Source: a bacterium
GTDB lineage: Bacteria > JAMCPX01
Reading direction: 5' to 3'
Length of the DNA stretch: 12,927 bases
NCBI GenBank assembly: GCA_021787655.1
Contig: JAJYLM010000052.1
Location: forward strand, 1-12,927
This document shows positions 6,408 through 12,927 of this stretch, one piece after another. The position numbers and the translations under genes are program-made. The notes beneath the pieces were generated by a model that saw only the letters and a program-made list of their open reading frames with translations, had not been told where the DNA came from and did not search any database. Position 1 is the stretch's first letter; each line of letters begins with the position of its first letter.

Positions 6408-6818
6408 ATGATAGAACAGGAACTCTGGGACAATATTGTGCACGATCCATCCAGCGAGGAACAACACCAGAAATACGCCAATGCTTGCGTTGACAACGAT
6501 TGTGAAAAAGAGGCATTGCAGCGCTACGCCACACTCAGAAACACCTACCCTGCGATAGCCGACAAGTTTACCAAACAACTGACGGTGGCGCTTGAATTCA
6601 AACTCATGCCGGATGCCCAGGCAGAAGGCCAGCGCATTGCAAACAACAGTATCATCGGCCGCATGGGGACTGCCGTCCATTCCCTGCTGTTGACCGGTAT
6701 CATAACCTTTGGTTACGGCCTGGTAAAAAAATCATCACTGGAGCTGGTGATCGGTGTGGCGATGGTCGTGGCATATCTCGGTTTCATCATGAACAGGCCG
6801 GGCCGTTTTACCAGGTGA
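6408..6818 (+). CDS. Unknown small membrane protein with C-terminal two-helix hairpin
   Basis: I do not recognise this 136-residue protein. The first 80 residues are hydrophilic and helical, with TPR-like alternation (EEQHQKYANACVDN, then CEKEALQRYATLRNTYP, about 17-48) and two cysteines (27 and 32). Two hydrophobic segments follow at about 87-105 and 111-128, separated by a short KKSS loop, and the tail is basic (NRPGRFTR), which suggests an inner-membrane anchor. The ATG at 6408 is the best start but has no clear ribosome site. The gene is divergent from the TetR-etf operon and ends 62 bp before the tRNA. Coding is supported by the coherent membrane pattern and by composition like that of its neighbours. 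The function is unknown; a tail-anchored scaffold is one guess. Confidence 0.65.
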   Translation: MIEQELWDNIVHDPSSEEQHQKYANACVDNDCEKEALQRYATLRNTYPAIADKFTKQLTVALEFKLMPDAQAEGQRIANNSIIGRMGTAVHSLLLTGIITFGYGLVKKSSLELVIGVAMVVAYLGFIMNRPGRFTR

Positions 6819-6839
6819 TGAATAGCCGTCCCGATAGCA

Positions 6840-6868
6840 TTGACACCGGCTGTGTGTTCTGGTACGAT
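6840..6868 (+). promoter_or_regulatory. Promoter of the tRNA-Gly gene
   Basis: A perfect -35 TTGACA (6840-6845) and a -10 TACGAT (6863-6868) are separated by exactly 17 bp. Transcription would begin near 6875, a few bases before the mature tRNA 5' end at 6881. Confidence 0.7.
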
Positions 6869-6880
6869 TCTTCCTGCAAT

Positions 6881-6952
6881 GCGGGCGTAATTCAGTGGTA
6901 GAATGCAAGCTTCCCAAGCTTGACGTCGCCGGTTCGACCCCGGTCGCCCGCT
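6881..6952 (+). tRNA. tRNA-Gly (anticodon CCC)
   Basis: A full cloverleaf is visible. The acceptor GCGGGCG (6881-6887) pairs with CGCCCGC (6945-6951), with U at 6952 as discriminator, as is usual for bacterial tRNA-Gly. The D-stem is ATTC/GAAT (6890-6893 and 6901-6904). The anticodon stem is CAAGC/GCTTG (6906-6910 and 6918-6922) with loop TTCCCAA, giving anticodon CCC at 6913-6915, which reads GGG. The T-arm is GCCGG-TTCGACC-CCGGT (6928-6944). No CCA is encoded, so it must be added enzymatically. T7 (6952-6958, including the discriminator) follows at once and may help end transcription or mark the 3' trailer. Confidence 0.97.
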
Positions 6953-6974
6953 TTTTTTATCAGAGGACGCCCGG

Positions 6975-7934
6975 ATGAAGCTACTCATAGTCGGTTCCGG
7001 AGCAATCGGTTCGATACTCGGCGGTTTTCTGCACAAATCAGGAGCTGATGTTACCCTTGCAGGCAGGGGGGAGCACCTCAGGGCCATACAGTCACAGGGC
7101 CTCCATATAACCGGTATCTGGGGCGAATTCACACTCCGGGACATCAGGACCATGGAACCATCTGCAGCTGCACAGCCTGACCTCAGGCAGCACTTCGATG
7201 CAATTCTTATGTGCGTGAAATCGTACGACACCGCTGCTGCCGCCGCGGCGTACGGCGGTCTCCTGAAAAAAGACGGCGTCTGTGTTTCGTTCCAGAATGG
7301 AATGGGCAACATGGAGGTCATTGCGCAGGTCGTTGGCGATGCAAGGACCGGTGGCGCACGGGTGATTTTCGGATCAGAAATTCTCGGCCCGGGCCATGTC
7401 AACGTCACGGTCTATGCCGACCAGATCGTGGTGGGCCCCTACAAACCCGGACATCCTGAACAGAACAAACTTTTGGATAGGCTGGCACAGAGCATCGATA
7501 CTGCCGGTATACAGGCCTGTTACATGGATGATGTCTACCCGCACCTGTGGGCAAAGATGTTCTACAACTGCCCGCTCAACCCGCTCGGCGCCATCCTGAA
7601 GCTGACGTATGGAGAGCTGGTTGGGCACGCACCAATACAATTGATCATGAACGACGTGGTGAAAGAGGCATTTGCAGCAGCAAAGGGCATCGGTGTAAAC
7701 CTGCCGTTCGACAATCATATGGACTTCATGCGGTTCTTCTACGACGTGCTCGTACCTTCGACTGCGGGTCACCGGGCATCCATGCTCCAGGACATCGAAC
7801 ACGGGAAGAGGACCGAGATTGACGCCCTCAACGGTGCTGTCGTTCAGTATGGCGAGCGGCTCGGCATACCCGTGGATGTCAACCGGACACTCGTCCGGCT
7901 GATCAAGGGGATAGAAGGCATAAACGGCAAATAA
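6975..7934 (+). CDS. panE: 2-dehydropantoate 2-reductase (ketopantoate reductase)
   Basis: This 319-residue cytoplasmic enzyme reduces ketopantoate to pantoate with NADPH in pantothenate and CoA synthesis. The N-terminal Rossmann fold has GSGAIG (7-12) and, near the cofactor phosphate, GRGEH (30-34). FQNGMGN (106-112) holds the conserved Asn108. In the C-terminal helical domain, LWAKMFYNCPLNPL (191-204) holds the catalytic Lys194, and RTEIDALNG (279-287) holds Glu281, with Ser269 near the substrate site. The length is normal for ApbA/PanE. AGAGGA lies about 7 nt before the ATG at 6975, only 22 nt after the tRNA, so it may be read through from the tRNA promoter; I see no separate promoter. PanE-family paralogs acting on other 2-keto acids exist, so substrate assignment rests on motifs alone. 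Confidence 0.88.
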   Translation: MKLLIVGSGAIGSILGGFLHKSGADVTLAGRGEHLRAIQSQGLHITGIWGEFTLRDIRTMEPSAAAQPDLRQHFDAILMCVKSYDTAAAAAAYGGLLKKDGVCVSFQNGMGNMEVIAQVVGDARTGGARVIFGSEILGPGHVNVTVYADQIVVGPYKPGHPEQNKLLDRLAQSIDTAGIQACYMDDVYPHLWAKMFYNCPLNPLGAILKLTYGELVGHAPIQLIMNDVVKEAFAAAKGIGVNLPFDNHMDFMRFFYDVLVPSTAGHRASMLQDIEHGKRTEIDALNGAVVQYGERLGIPVDVNRTLVRLIKGIEGINGK

Positions 7935-7956
7935 GGAATTAAAGATCGGAACACGT

Positions 7957-9087
7957 CTAAGAAGACCGGTGTCCGGACACAGCGGTCATGGACTCGAACA
8001 GCCTGATAAAGTCATCCGTGACCGTACTCCACAGGTACGACGCCCTGATGCGGTCCTGTGCCTTTTTCCTCAGCGATGCGTGCAGTTCCGGGTTTGCGAG
8101 CACCTTGCTGAGTATCTCCGCCAGTGAATCCGCCCCCTTTTTCCCGTCGTAGGCAATGCCTGCATCGCCGACAACCTCGAGGCTCGACGGTATGTTGTTG
8201 ATGACCACCGCGTTCCCTGCTGCGAGCGCCTCGATCAGCACCGGGTGCGTGCCGCCGACCTCGGATGCAAGCACATAGACAGCAGCATTCCTCATCAAGC
8301 GCCGGTAGTCATCACCGAACACGTATCCGGTAAAGAGAATCCGAGCATCGCCTGCAGCACTCTCCTTCAGCTGCGCCTTGTACGCGCCTGCATACGGTGC
8401 ATCGCCGACGATCACGAGCTTCTTGTCCGTCGCGATCCTCCGGTACGCGTCGATGAGCTGGTGCGCGTTGTTTTCCGGCACAAGCCTTCCGACAAACAGG
8501 ATATAGCCGTCCGGCACGACGCCGTACTTCGCCAGCACATCGTTGTCGTCCGGTGCCCGCTGGTCGAGATCAGTACCGTACGGGATGAACACGCTGTCCT
8601 TGTGGTAGTGCTCTTTGTAATACCGCTGGACTGCGAGGGAATCTGCATTGACGACATCCGGAAAGACCGTCGCGATCCGCTCGCTCGCCCTTAAAAACCA
8701 CCGCGCGAATGCCCCCCACTTCTTCCGTTCCCAGTCTGCCCCGTCGACGTTCAGCACGACCTTTGTGCCGGTGAGCCTGAGCAGACCCGAGGGCAGGCTG
8801 TTTCCGACGCCGCAGATATAGACGATATCGTAGTGCCTGAACATACCGTGAAGGACAGAGAGAAAGGTATGCGTTATGGTGTCGAGGTGCTTGGTCGGTA
8901 TGGTCGGCAGGCGTACCAGTGTTACGCCTTTGTACACAGGCTCCCGGTACGTTACGTGCGTCGAGCGGTTGTACACCGTTACCTCGTGACCCCGCGCCGC
9001 GAGCCGTGGCGCTATACCGTCGACGAACGTCTCAAACCCGCTGTAGCTCGCAGGGATGCCCCGTATGCCCATGAATGCTATCTTCAT
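7957..9087 (-). CDS. DUF1972-type glycosyltransferase (GT4 family, rhamnosyltransferase-like)
   Basis: This 376-residue GT-B fold enzyme would be cytoplasmic or peripheral to the inner membrane. The N-terminus KIAFMGIRGIPASYSGFETF (2-21) is the hallmark of DUF1972 proteins, which transfer sugars, often rhamnose, in capsule or O-antigen assembly. The C-terminal GT4 domain shows FVGRLVPENN and then SEVGGTHPVLIEALAAG, with the conserved glutamate near the nucleotide-sugar site; the first Glu of the classic EX7E motif is replaced by Gly, as I recall for this subfamily. I chose ATG 9087 rather than TTG 9096 because KIAFMG is the usual N-terminus. It lies 59 nt after clpB on the same strand and converges on panE (22-bp gap). 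No other polysaccharide gene is nearby, so acceptor and sugar are unknown. Confidence 0.85.
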   Translation of the reverse strand: MKIAFMGIRGIPASYSGFETFVDGIAPRLAARGHEVTVYNRSTHVTYREPVYKGVTLVRLPTIPTKHLDTITHTFLSVLHGMFRHYDIVYICGVGNSLPSGLLRLTGTKVVLNVDGADWERKKWGAFARWFLRASERIATVFPDVVNADSLAVQRYYKEHYHKDSVFIPYGTDLDQRAPDDNDVLAKYGVVPDGYILFVGRLVPENNAHQLIDAYRRIATDKKLVIVGDAPYAGAYKAQLKESAAGDARILFTGYVFGDDYRRLMRNAAVYVLASEVGGTHPVLIEALAAGNAVVINNIPSSLEVVGDAGIAYDGKKGADSLAEILSKVLANPELHASLRKKAQDRIRASYLWSTVTDDFIRLFESMTAVSGHRSS

Positions 9088-9094
9088 GACTTTC

Positions 9095-9124
9095 AATAAA
9101 CCACAGGCACGGTATCTTTTTCAA
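9095..9124 (-). promoter_or_regulatory. Tentative promoter of the glycosyltransferase gene
   Basis: On the minus strand TTGAAA (9124-9119, 5/6) and TTTATT (9100-9095, 4/6) are 18 bp apart. The start site would fall next to the ATG at 9087, implying a leaderless or nearly leaderless transcript. This would fit the lack of a clear ribosome site, but chance matches are common. Confidence 0.25.
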
Positions 9125-9146
9125 GTGCTCCTGCGGATGTGCCGGT

Positions 9147-11792
9147 TTATTCCTGTTTCAGGGTCAGGTGCTCCTGCCCGCCGGCAGCATCGTCCTTTTT
9201 GCCGCGGCCCATGCCGATCTTCACGGCCTTCCCCGGCACAATCTCGCCCGCGACGATGGCCCTCGCAAGGGGCGTTTCGATCTCCCTGCTGATCGCCCTC
9301 TTGAGCGGCCGTGCACCATACACCGGGTCATAGCCCGACTCTGCAAGGTACTTCCGTGCCGCATCGCTGAGCTCAATGGTGATGTTTCTGTCCTTGAGCC
9401 GTGCAACAAGCCGCTGTACCTGGATATCGACGATCTTTGCCAGTTCCTCCTGGGTCAGCGCATGGAACACGACGACCTCGTCCACCCGGTTCAGGAATTC
9501 CGGTCTGAATTTGCCTTTCAGTTCATCGAGCACCCGCTGTTTCATCCGGTCATAGGATTGTTCCCGCTCGTTGAGGTACTCGAGGATAGAGGTACTGCCG
9601 ATATTCGACGTCATGATGATGATCGTGTTCTTGAAATCCACGGTCCTGCCCTGGCCGTCCGTCAGCCTGCCGTCGTCGAGAATCTGGAGCAGGGTGTTGA
9701 AGACATCGCTGTGCGCCTTTTCTATCTCGTCGAACAGAACGACGCTGAACGGTTTACGCCGAACAGCCTCGGTCAGCTGGCCGCCCTCCTCATACCCCAC
9801 ATATCCCGGCGGTGCGCCGATGAGCCGCGCGACGGTGTGCTTTTCCATGTACTCGGACATATCGAGGCGGACGATGTTGTTCTCGTTGTCGAACAACGCT
9901 TCAGCAATGGCCCGCGCAAGCTCGGTCTTGCCGACCCCTGTCGGACCAAGGAAAATAAAACTGCCGATCGGCCTGTTGGGGTCCTTGATGCCCGAGCGCG
10001 CGCGGATGATCGCATCCGTCACAACGCCCACTGCCTCGTCCTGTCCCACGACGCGCTGGTGCAGGATCTCCTTGAGGTTGATCAGTTTCTGGGACTCGCC
10101 CTCCATCAGTTTTGAAACGGGGACCCCGGTCCACCGGCTGACGACCTGTGCAATATCCTCGTCGTCCACCTCTTCCTTGAGCAGCCTGTTGCCGCCCTGC
10201 TCCATCTTCCTGCTCAGCTTTTCATACTCCTTTTCGAGAGCCGGGAGCCTCCCGTACTTCAGTTCTGCGACCTTGTTCAGGTCGTACGCCCGCTCGGACC
10301 TGTCGATCTCGCTCTTTATCCGCTCTATTTCCTCCCGGATCTTCCTGACCTCGCCGATGGTCGACTTCTCGGTCTGCCACCGCGCCTTGAGGACGTCCCC
10401 CTTTGACTTGAGTTCAGACAATTCCCGCTCGAGCCGTTCGAGCCGCTCCCGTGATGCAGCGTCGACCTCTTTTTTCAGTGCCTGACGTTCGATCTCGAGC
10501 TGGAGTGTCTTCCGCGTTATTTCATCGAGCTCGACGGGCATGCTGTCGATCTCCGTCCTCAGCTTTGCCGCCGATTCGTCGACAAGGTCTATGGCCTTGT
10601 CAGGCAGGAACCGGTCGGAAATGTACCTGTTGCTGAGGACCGCAGCTGCCACAAGTGCGGAATCCTTGATCCTGACACCGTGGTGCAGTTCGTAGCGTTC
10701 CTTCAGCCCCCTGAGAATGGATATGGTATCTTCAACCGTCGGCTGATCGACGACAACCGGCTGGAACCTCCGTTCCAGTGCCGCATCCTTCTCGATGTGC
10801 TTCTTATACTCGTTGAGTGTCGTGGCGCCGATGCAGTGGAGCTCGCCGCGTGCAAGCATGGGCTTGAGCAGGTTGCTTGCATCCATGGCACCCTCGGCCG
10901 CCCCTGCACCGACGACCGTGTGCAGCTCGTCGATGAACAGCAGCACCTCTCCCCGCGACTCGAGTATCTCCTTGAGCACGGCCTTCAGCCGCTCCTCGAA
11001 CTCGCCCCGGTATTTCGCACCCGCAACCAATGCCCCCATGTCGAGGGCGACGAGGCGCTTGTTTCTGAGGCCCTCGGGTACATCGCCCTTGATGATCCGC
11101 TGCGCCAGCCCTTCGACGATTGCCGTTTTTCCGACACCCGGTTCGCCGATCAGCACGGGATTGTTCTTCGTCCGCCGCGACAGGATCTGTACGGTCCTCC
11201 GGATCTCCTCATCCCTGCCGATCACCGGATCGAGCTTGTCCTGTGATGCAGCCTTCGTAAGGTCCCTTCCGTATTTTTCCAGGGCCTCGTACGTAGACTC
11301 CGGGGTCTGGGACGTTACGCGCTGGCCTCCCCGTATGGACGCAAGCGCTTTCATGACGCCGTCCTTCTGAATCCCATGGTCCAGCAAAATCTTCCCCAAC
11401 GTTCCGGACCTGCCCTCGCCGAGCATTGCGAGCAGGATATGTTCGACGCTGATAAACTCGTCCTTCATGTTCTGCGCCTCCCGCAGTGCCTGGTCCAGCG
11501 TGTTGTTCAACCGTGCGGTGATGTAGAGCTGATCCACGGCACCCGGTGTTCCCGCGATCTTCGGAAGGCCAGCAAGATAGCGTTCCACGTCTCCGCGGAT
11601 ACCTGCGGGATCCACCCCGGACCCCGATGCACCCATCTTCTCAAAAAGGTGCGGGATCAGGCCGTCTTCCTGATCGAGCAGCGCGAGCATGAGGTGCTCG
11701 TTATCGACCTGCTGGTGCTTATAGCGTGATGCTATACTCTGCGCATCCATCAGCGCCTGCTGCGCCTTTTCCGTAAATTTATTGATATCCAT
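9147..11792 (-). CDS. clpB: ATP-dependent disaggregase ClpB (Hsp100)
   Basis: This 881-residue cytoplasmic AAA+ chaperone threads aggregated proteins through a hexamer together with DnaK. Order of parts: Clp N domain (1-150, FTEKAQQALMDAQ); AAA1 with Walker A GEPGVGKT (216-223), pore loop KYRG (260-263) and Walker B LLFIDE (284-289); a coiled-coil M domain (about 415-530), which marks ClpB rather than ClpA or ClpC; AAA2 with Walker A GPTGVGKT (616-623), pore loop GYVG (663-666), Walker B VVLFDE (684-689) and sensor-2 GARPL (826-830). The start is ATG 11792, preceded by AAGGAGA and giving the canonical MDINKFTEKA; the frame stays open to 12029 but that part is not ClpB-like. The tail is longer and more charged than usual (GRGKKDDAAGGQ). 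No sigma-32 or CIRCE element was seen. Confidence 0.97.
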   Translation of the reverse strand: MDINKFTEKAQQALMDAQSIASRYKHQQVDNEHLMLALLDQEDGLIPHLFEKMGASGSGVDPAGIRGDVERYLAGLPKIAGTPGAVDQLYITARLNNTLDQALREAQNMKDEFISVEHILLAMLGEGRSGTLGKILLDHGIQKDGVMKALASIRGGQRVTSQTPESTYEALEKYGRDLTKAASQDKLDPVIGRDEEIRRTVQILSRRTKNNPVLIGEPGVGKTAIVEGLAQRIIKGDVPEGLRNKRLVALDMGALVAGAKYRGEFEERLKAVLKEILESRGEVLLFIDELHTVVGAGAAEGAMDASNLLKPMLARGELHCIGATTLNEYKKHIEKDAALERRFQPVVVDQPTVEDTISILRGLKERYELHHGVRIKDSALVAAAVLSNRYISDRFLPDKAIDLVDESAAKLRTEIDSMPVELDEITRKTLQLEIERQALKKEVDAASRERLERLERELSELKSKGDVLKARWQTEKSTIGEVRKIREEIERIKSEIDRSERAYDLNKVAELKYGRLPALEKEYEKLSRKMEQGGNRLLKEEVDDEDIAQVVSRWTGVPVSKLMEGESQKLINLKEILHQRVVGQDEAVGVVTDAIIRARSGIKDPNRPIGSFIFLGPTGVGKTELARAIAEALFDNENNIVRLDMSEYMEKHTVARLIGAPPGYVGYEEGGQLTEAVRRKPFSVVLFDEIEKAHSDVFNTLLQILDDGRLTDGQGRTVDFKNTIIIMTSNIGSTSILEYLNEREQSYDRMKQRVLDELKGKFRPEFLNRVDEVVVFHALTQEELAKIVDIQVQRLVARLKDRNITIELSDAARKYLAESGYDPVYGARPLKRAISREIETPLARAIVAGEIVPGKAVKIGMGRGKKDDAAGGQEHLTLKQE

Positions 11793-11806
11793 TGTATTTT
11801 CTCCTT

Positions 11807-11819
11807 CGGGTCTTACCCG
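11807..11819 (-). promoter_or_regulatory. Small hairpin touching the clpB ribosome site
   Basis: CGGGT (11807-11811) and ACCCG (11815-11819) form a 5-bp stem with a 3-base loop on the predicted clpB leader. The stem ends right next to the AAGGAGA ribosome site (11800-11806). It could modulate initiation, but it is short and does not itself cover the ribosome site. Confidence 0.3.
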
Positions 11820-11913
11820 GCAAACGACCATGTTTTCTTCCGGTGTTGAGCACAAGATCGTTTCTCTGATGATGAGCGCCGCATGAATTCCCGGTTTGCA
11901 GCGTTGTTCTCTA

Positions 11914-11942
11914 ATAATAATCATCGAAGCGTCATATTTGAA
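11914..11942 (-). promoter_or_regulatory. Predicted sigma-70 promoter of clpB
   Basis: The minus strand has TTCAAA (11942-11937, 4/6) and TATTAT (11919-11914, 5/6) separated by 17 bp. The start would be near 11907, giving a leader of about 115 nt. No CCCCAT-type heat-shock -10 is visible in the 11793-12021 gap. Confidence 0.45.
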
Positions 11943-11958
11943 GGAGGACATCTTCCTG

Positions 11959-11987
11959 TAGACTCTTTGCCATAATTGTAGTATAGA
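11959..11987 (+). promoter_or_regulatory. Candidate promoter of the TPR protein gene
   Basis: TAGACT (11959-11964) and TATAGA (11982-11987) are 17 bp apart, each a 4/6 match, with a start near 11994 and a leader of about 28 nt. It is divergent from the clpB promoter. The assignment is tentative. Confidence 0.3.
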
Positions 11988-12021
11988 GAAATGACCGGCC
12001 GTGATGAGGGCGGGTATCACT

Positions 12022-12738
12022 ATGGACAATAAAGAACACTACAGACTGGGAAAAGAATTTTTCCTGAAAAACACCTATGATTTCGCACTCCAGCACCTCG
12101 AAAAATTCGAAGAATCCAACAAAAACTATGCCGACGTCTACAACATGCTCGGGGTTATCTATCTCCTCAACGGCAGGATACAGGACGCCATCAAGGCATT
12201 CGAACGGGCATTGAAGATCAACCCGGGCTATATGGAGGCGGCAACGAACCTGACCATCACCTTCAACGATATCGGGCAGTACGAGAAGGCCCGCAGCGTC
12301 CTGAACAAGGTGAAGGCCCCCTCGCACGCAAAGAGCCTCAAGGAGATGGAGGACAAGCTCATCACGTCCAAGCTGGCCAACATGCATGCGCAGATCGGGG
12401 ACCTCTACGTTGAAATCAACAACTTCGATGCTGCGATCGAAGAATATCACAAGGCATTGAAGCTCCAGCCGGCATTCGTCGACATCAAGACCAAGCTCGC
12501 AATTGCCCTCCGGGAGAAGGGCATGATTGCCCAGGCGATCAAAGAGCTTGAAGAGGCGAAATTCATCCATGCAGACTATATCCCTGCACGGGTCAACCTC
12601 GGTATCCTGTACTACCTTATGAGAAGGCTCGATGATGCTGTTATCGAATGGGAGAGCGTTCTGAAACATGAGCCCAAAAACGGCATTGCCACGATGTACC
12701 TCAGCGCGGTAAAAAAAGAAAAACAAAAACACCTCTGA
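12022..12738 (+). CDS. Tetratricopeptide-repeat protein
   Basis: This 238-residue soluble protein is made almost wholly of TPR helices, which mediate protein-protein contacts. Repeats are seen at about 3-34, 37-70 (ADVYNMLGVIYLLNGRIQDA, with NPGY at its end), 71-104, 117-150 (ANMHAQIGDLYVEINNFDAA), 151-184 and 185-218. No signal peptide is present, so it is probably cytoplasmic. ATG 12022 is chosen because MDNKEHYRLGKEFF starts the first helix; upstream GTG 12001 and ATG 12004 are in frame but have no ribosome site, while AGGG (12007-12010) lies 11 nt before 12022. It is divergent from clpB and overlaps the next gene by one base (TGATG), so the two are likely translated together and may act together. 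Confidence 0.85.
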   Translation: MDNKEHYRLGKEFFLKNTYDFALQHLEKFEESNKNYADVYNMLGVIYLLNGRIQDAIKAFERALKINPGYMEAATNLTITFNDIGQYEKARSVLNKVKAPSHAKSLKEMEDKLITSKLANMHAQIGDLYVEINNFDAAIEEYHKALKLQPAFVDIKTKLAIALREKGMIAQAIKELEEAKFIHADYIPARVNLGILYYLMRRLDDAVIEWESVLKHEPKNGIATMYLSAVKKEKQKHL

Positions 12739-12927
12739 TGCTGTACAAGAAGATCGCTTTCTGCGGCCTTGCAATGATCGGTATTGTCTGTTCCGGGATC
12801 CCGGTGTCCGTGATTACTCCTGCACAGGCTCAGTCCCGGACACCGGGCGGCCATCACGCACACGCCGCCGGCCGGCAACACCGCAAGCCTTCCGTCAGCG
12901 CGGAATCTGGCACGGTCAGCCTGCTGC
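12738..12927 (+). CDS. Exported protein of unknown function (3' truncated by window edge)
   Basis: The ATG at 12738 shares its A with the TGA stop of the TPR gene. The 63 visible residues begin with a signal peptide: MLYKK, a hydrophobic core (IAFCGLAMIGIVCSGIPVSV, residues 6-25), then a likely cleavage site after AQA (29-31). The mature part begins with a His/Arg-rich, low-complexity stretch (GGHHAHAAGRQHRK, 37-50) and then SAESGTVSLL. The frame stays open to the window end. No ribosome site is seen, which fits translational coupling. The remaining sequence is needed to name a family; the start of a periplasmic redox or metal-binding protein is possible but unproven. Confidence 0.7.
   Translation, partial: MLYKKIAFCGLAMIGIVCSGIPVSVITPAQAQSRTPGGHHAHAAGRQHRKPSVSAESGTVSLL

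Noticed and set aside
6881..6952. tRNA gene as an integration site (att) of a mobile element.
   Set aside because: No integrase, no repeat of the tRNA 3' end and no phage-like gene appears on either side.
7969..7980. 12-bp palindrome GTGTCCGGACAC near the convergent ends of panE and the glycosyltransferase gene.
   Set aside because: It lies inside the last codons of the glycosyltransferase gene, has no loop or T-run, and is easily explained by GC-rich coding.
9168..10485. Two long open frames of about 300 codons on the plus strand opposite clpB (9168-10115 and 9571-10485).
   Set aside because: They are antisense shadows of a strongly conserved ClpB gene; their translations show no domain or motif and they lack ribosome sites.
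11941..11947. Perfect ribosome-site-like AAGGAGG on the plus strand upstream of the TPR gene.
   Set aside because: No start codon follows at a usable distance and an in-phase stop comes soon after; it lies within the clpB promoter region instead.
11793..12029. N-terminal extension of ClpB by 79 residues.
   Set aside because: The extra residues do not resemble ClpB, the canonical MDINKFTEKA start at 11792 has a good ribosome site, and the extension would run over the predicted clpB promoter and the start of the divergent TPR gene.
11932..12774. A 280-codon open frame on the minus strand opposite the TPR gene.
   Set aside because: The TPR frame shows repeated, recognisable motifs, while the antisense product is without domains and would cover the clpB promoter.
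1..12927. CRISPR arrays, insertion sequences, toxin-antitoxin or defence genes.
   Set aside because: I read both strands for repeats and typical proteins and found none.

Overview
This window reads as a typical stretch of chromosome from an anaerobic or facultatively anaerobic bacterium of the Nitrospirota or Desulfobacterota kind. That placement is an inference with low to moderate confidence. It rests on an ETF system paired with a membrane Fe-S oxidoreductase (the menaquinone-reducing type), a long BioA, a secreted monoheme cytochrome, a tRNA gene without an encoded CCA, and fairly GC-rich, housekeeping-like coding. I see no phage, transposase, integrase, CRISPR array, toxin-antitoxin or defence gene, and all complete genes look intact.

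Layout. At 1-1148 (+) lies the 3' part of bioA, cut by the left edge. It converges on a small secreted c-type cytochrome gene (1180-1617, -), which has its own promoter. A hairpin-rich element (about 1708-1760) separates that gene from a four-gene minus-strand operon, read right to left: a TetR-family regulator (5653-6258), etfB (4880-5632), etfA (3891-4868) and a 689-residue membrane Fe-S oxidoreductase (1764-3833). In front of the regulator, a perfect inverted repeat, TGAATGA-ATCG-TCATTCA (6274-6291), sits on the predicted -10 and start site. It matches, from memory, the operator recognised by the Bacillus FadR (TetR-type) fatty-acid-degradation repressors. Diverging from this promoter is an unknown two-helix membrane protein gene (6408-6818, +). 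It is followed by a tRNA-Gly(CCC) gene (6881-6952) with a clear promoter, then panE (6975-7934, +). panE converges on a DUF1972-type glycosyltransferase gene (7957-9087, -), which lies downstream of clpB (9147-11792, -). Diverging from clpB are a TPR protein gene (12022-12738, +) and, overlapping its stop by one base, a gene for an exported protein cut by the right edge.

How the genes work together. The central unit is a self-regulated electron-transfer module. EtfAB would accept electrons from flavin dehydrogenases (most likely acyl-CoA dehydrogenases encoded elsewhere) and pass them through the two [4Fe-4S] clusters, CCG domains and membrane b-heme domain of the oxidoreductase to quinone. 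The TetR-like regulator would tie expression to acyl-CoA supply. BioA (biotin) and PanE (pantothenate/CoA) are cofactor genes that fit fatty-acid chemistry but are not in the operon. The most noteworthy points are the FadR-like operator, the possible His/Cys-ligated monoheme cytochrome with a tandem repeat upstream of its promoter, and the structured RNA elements after and inside the ETF operon. I found no clearly undescribed multi-gene system.
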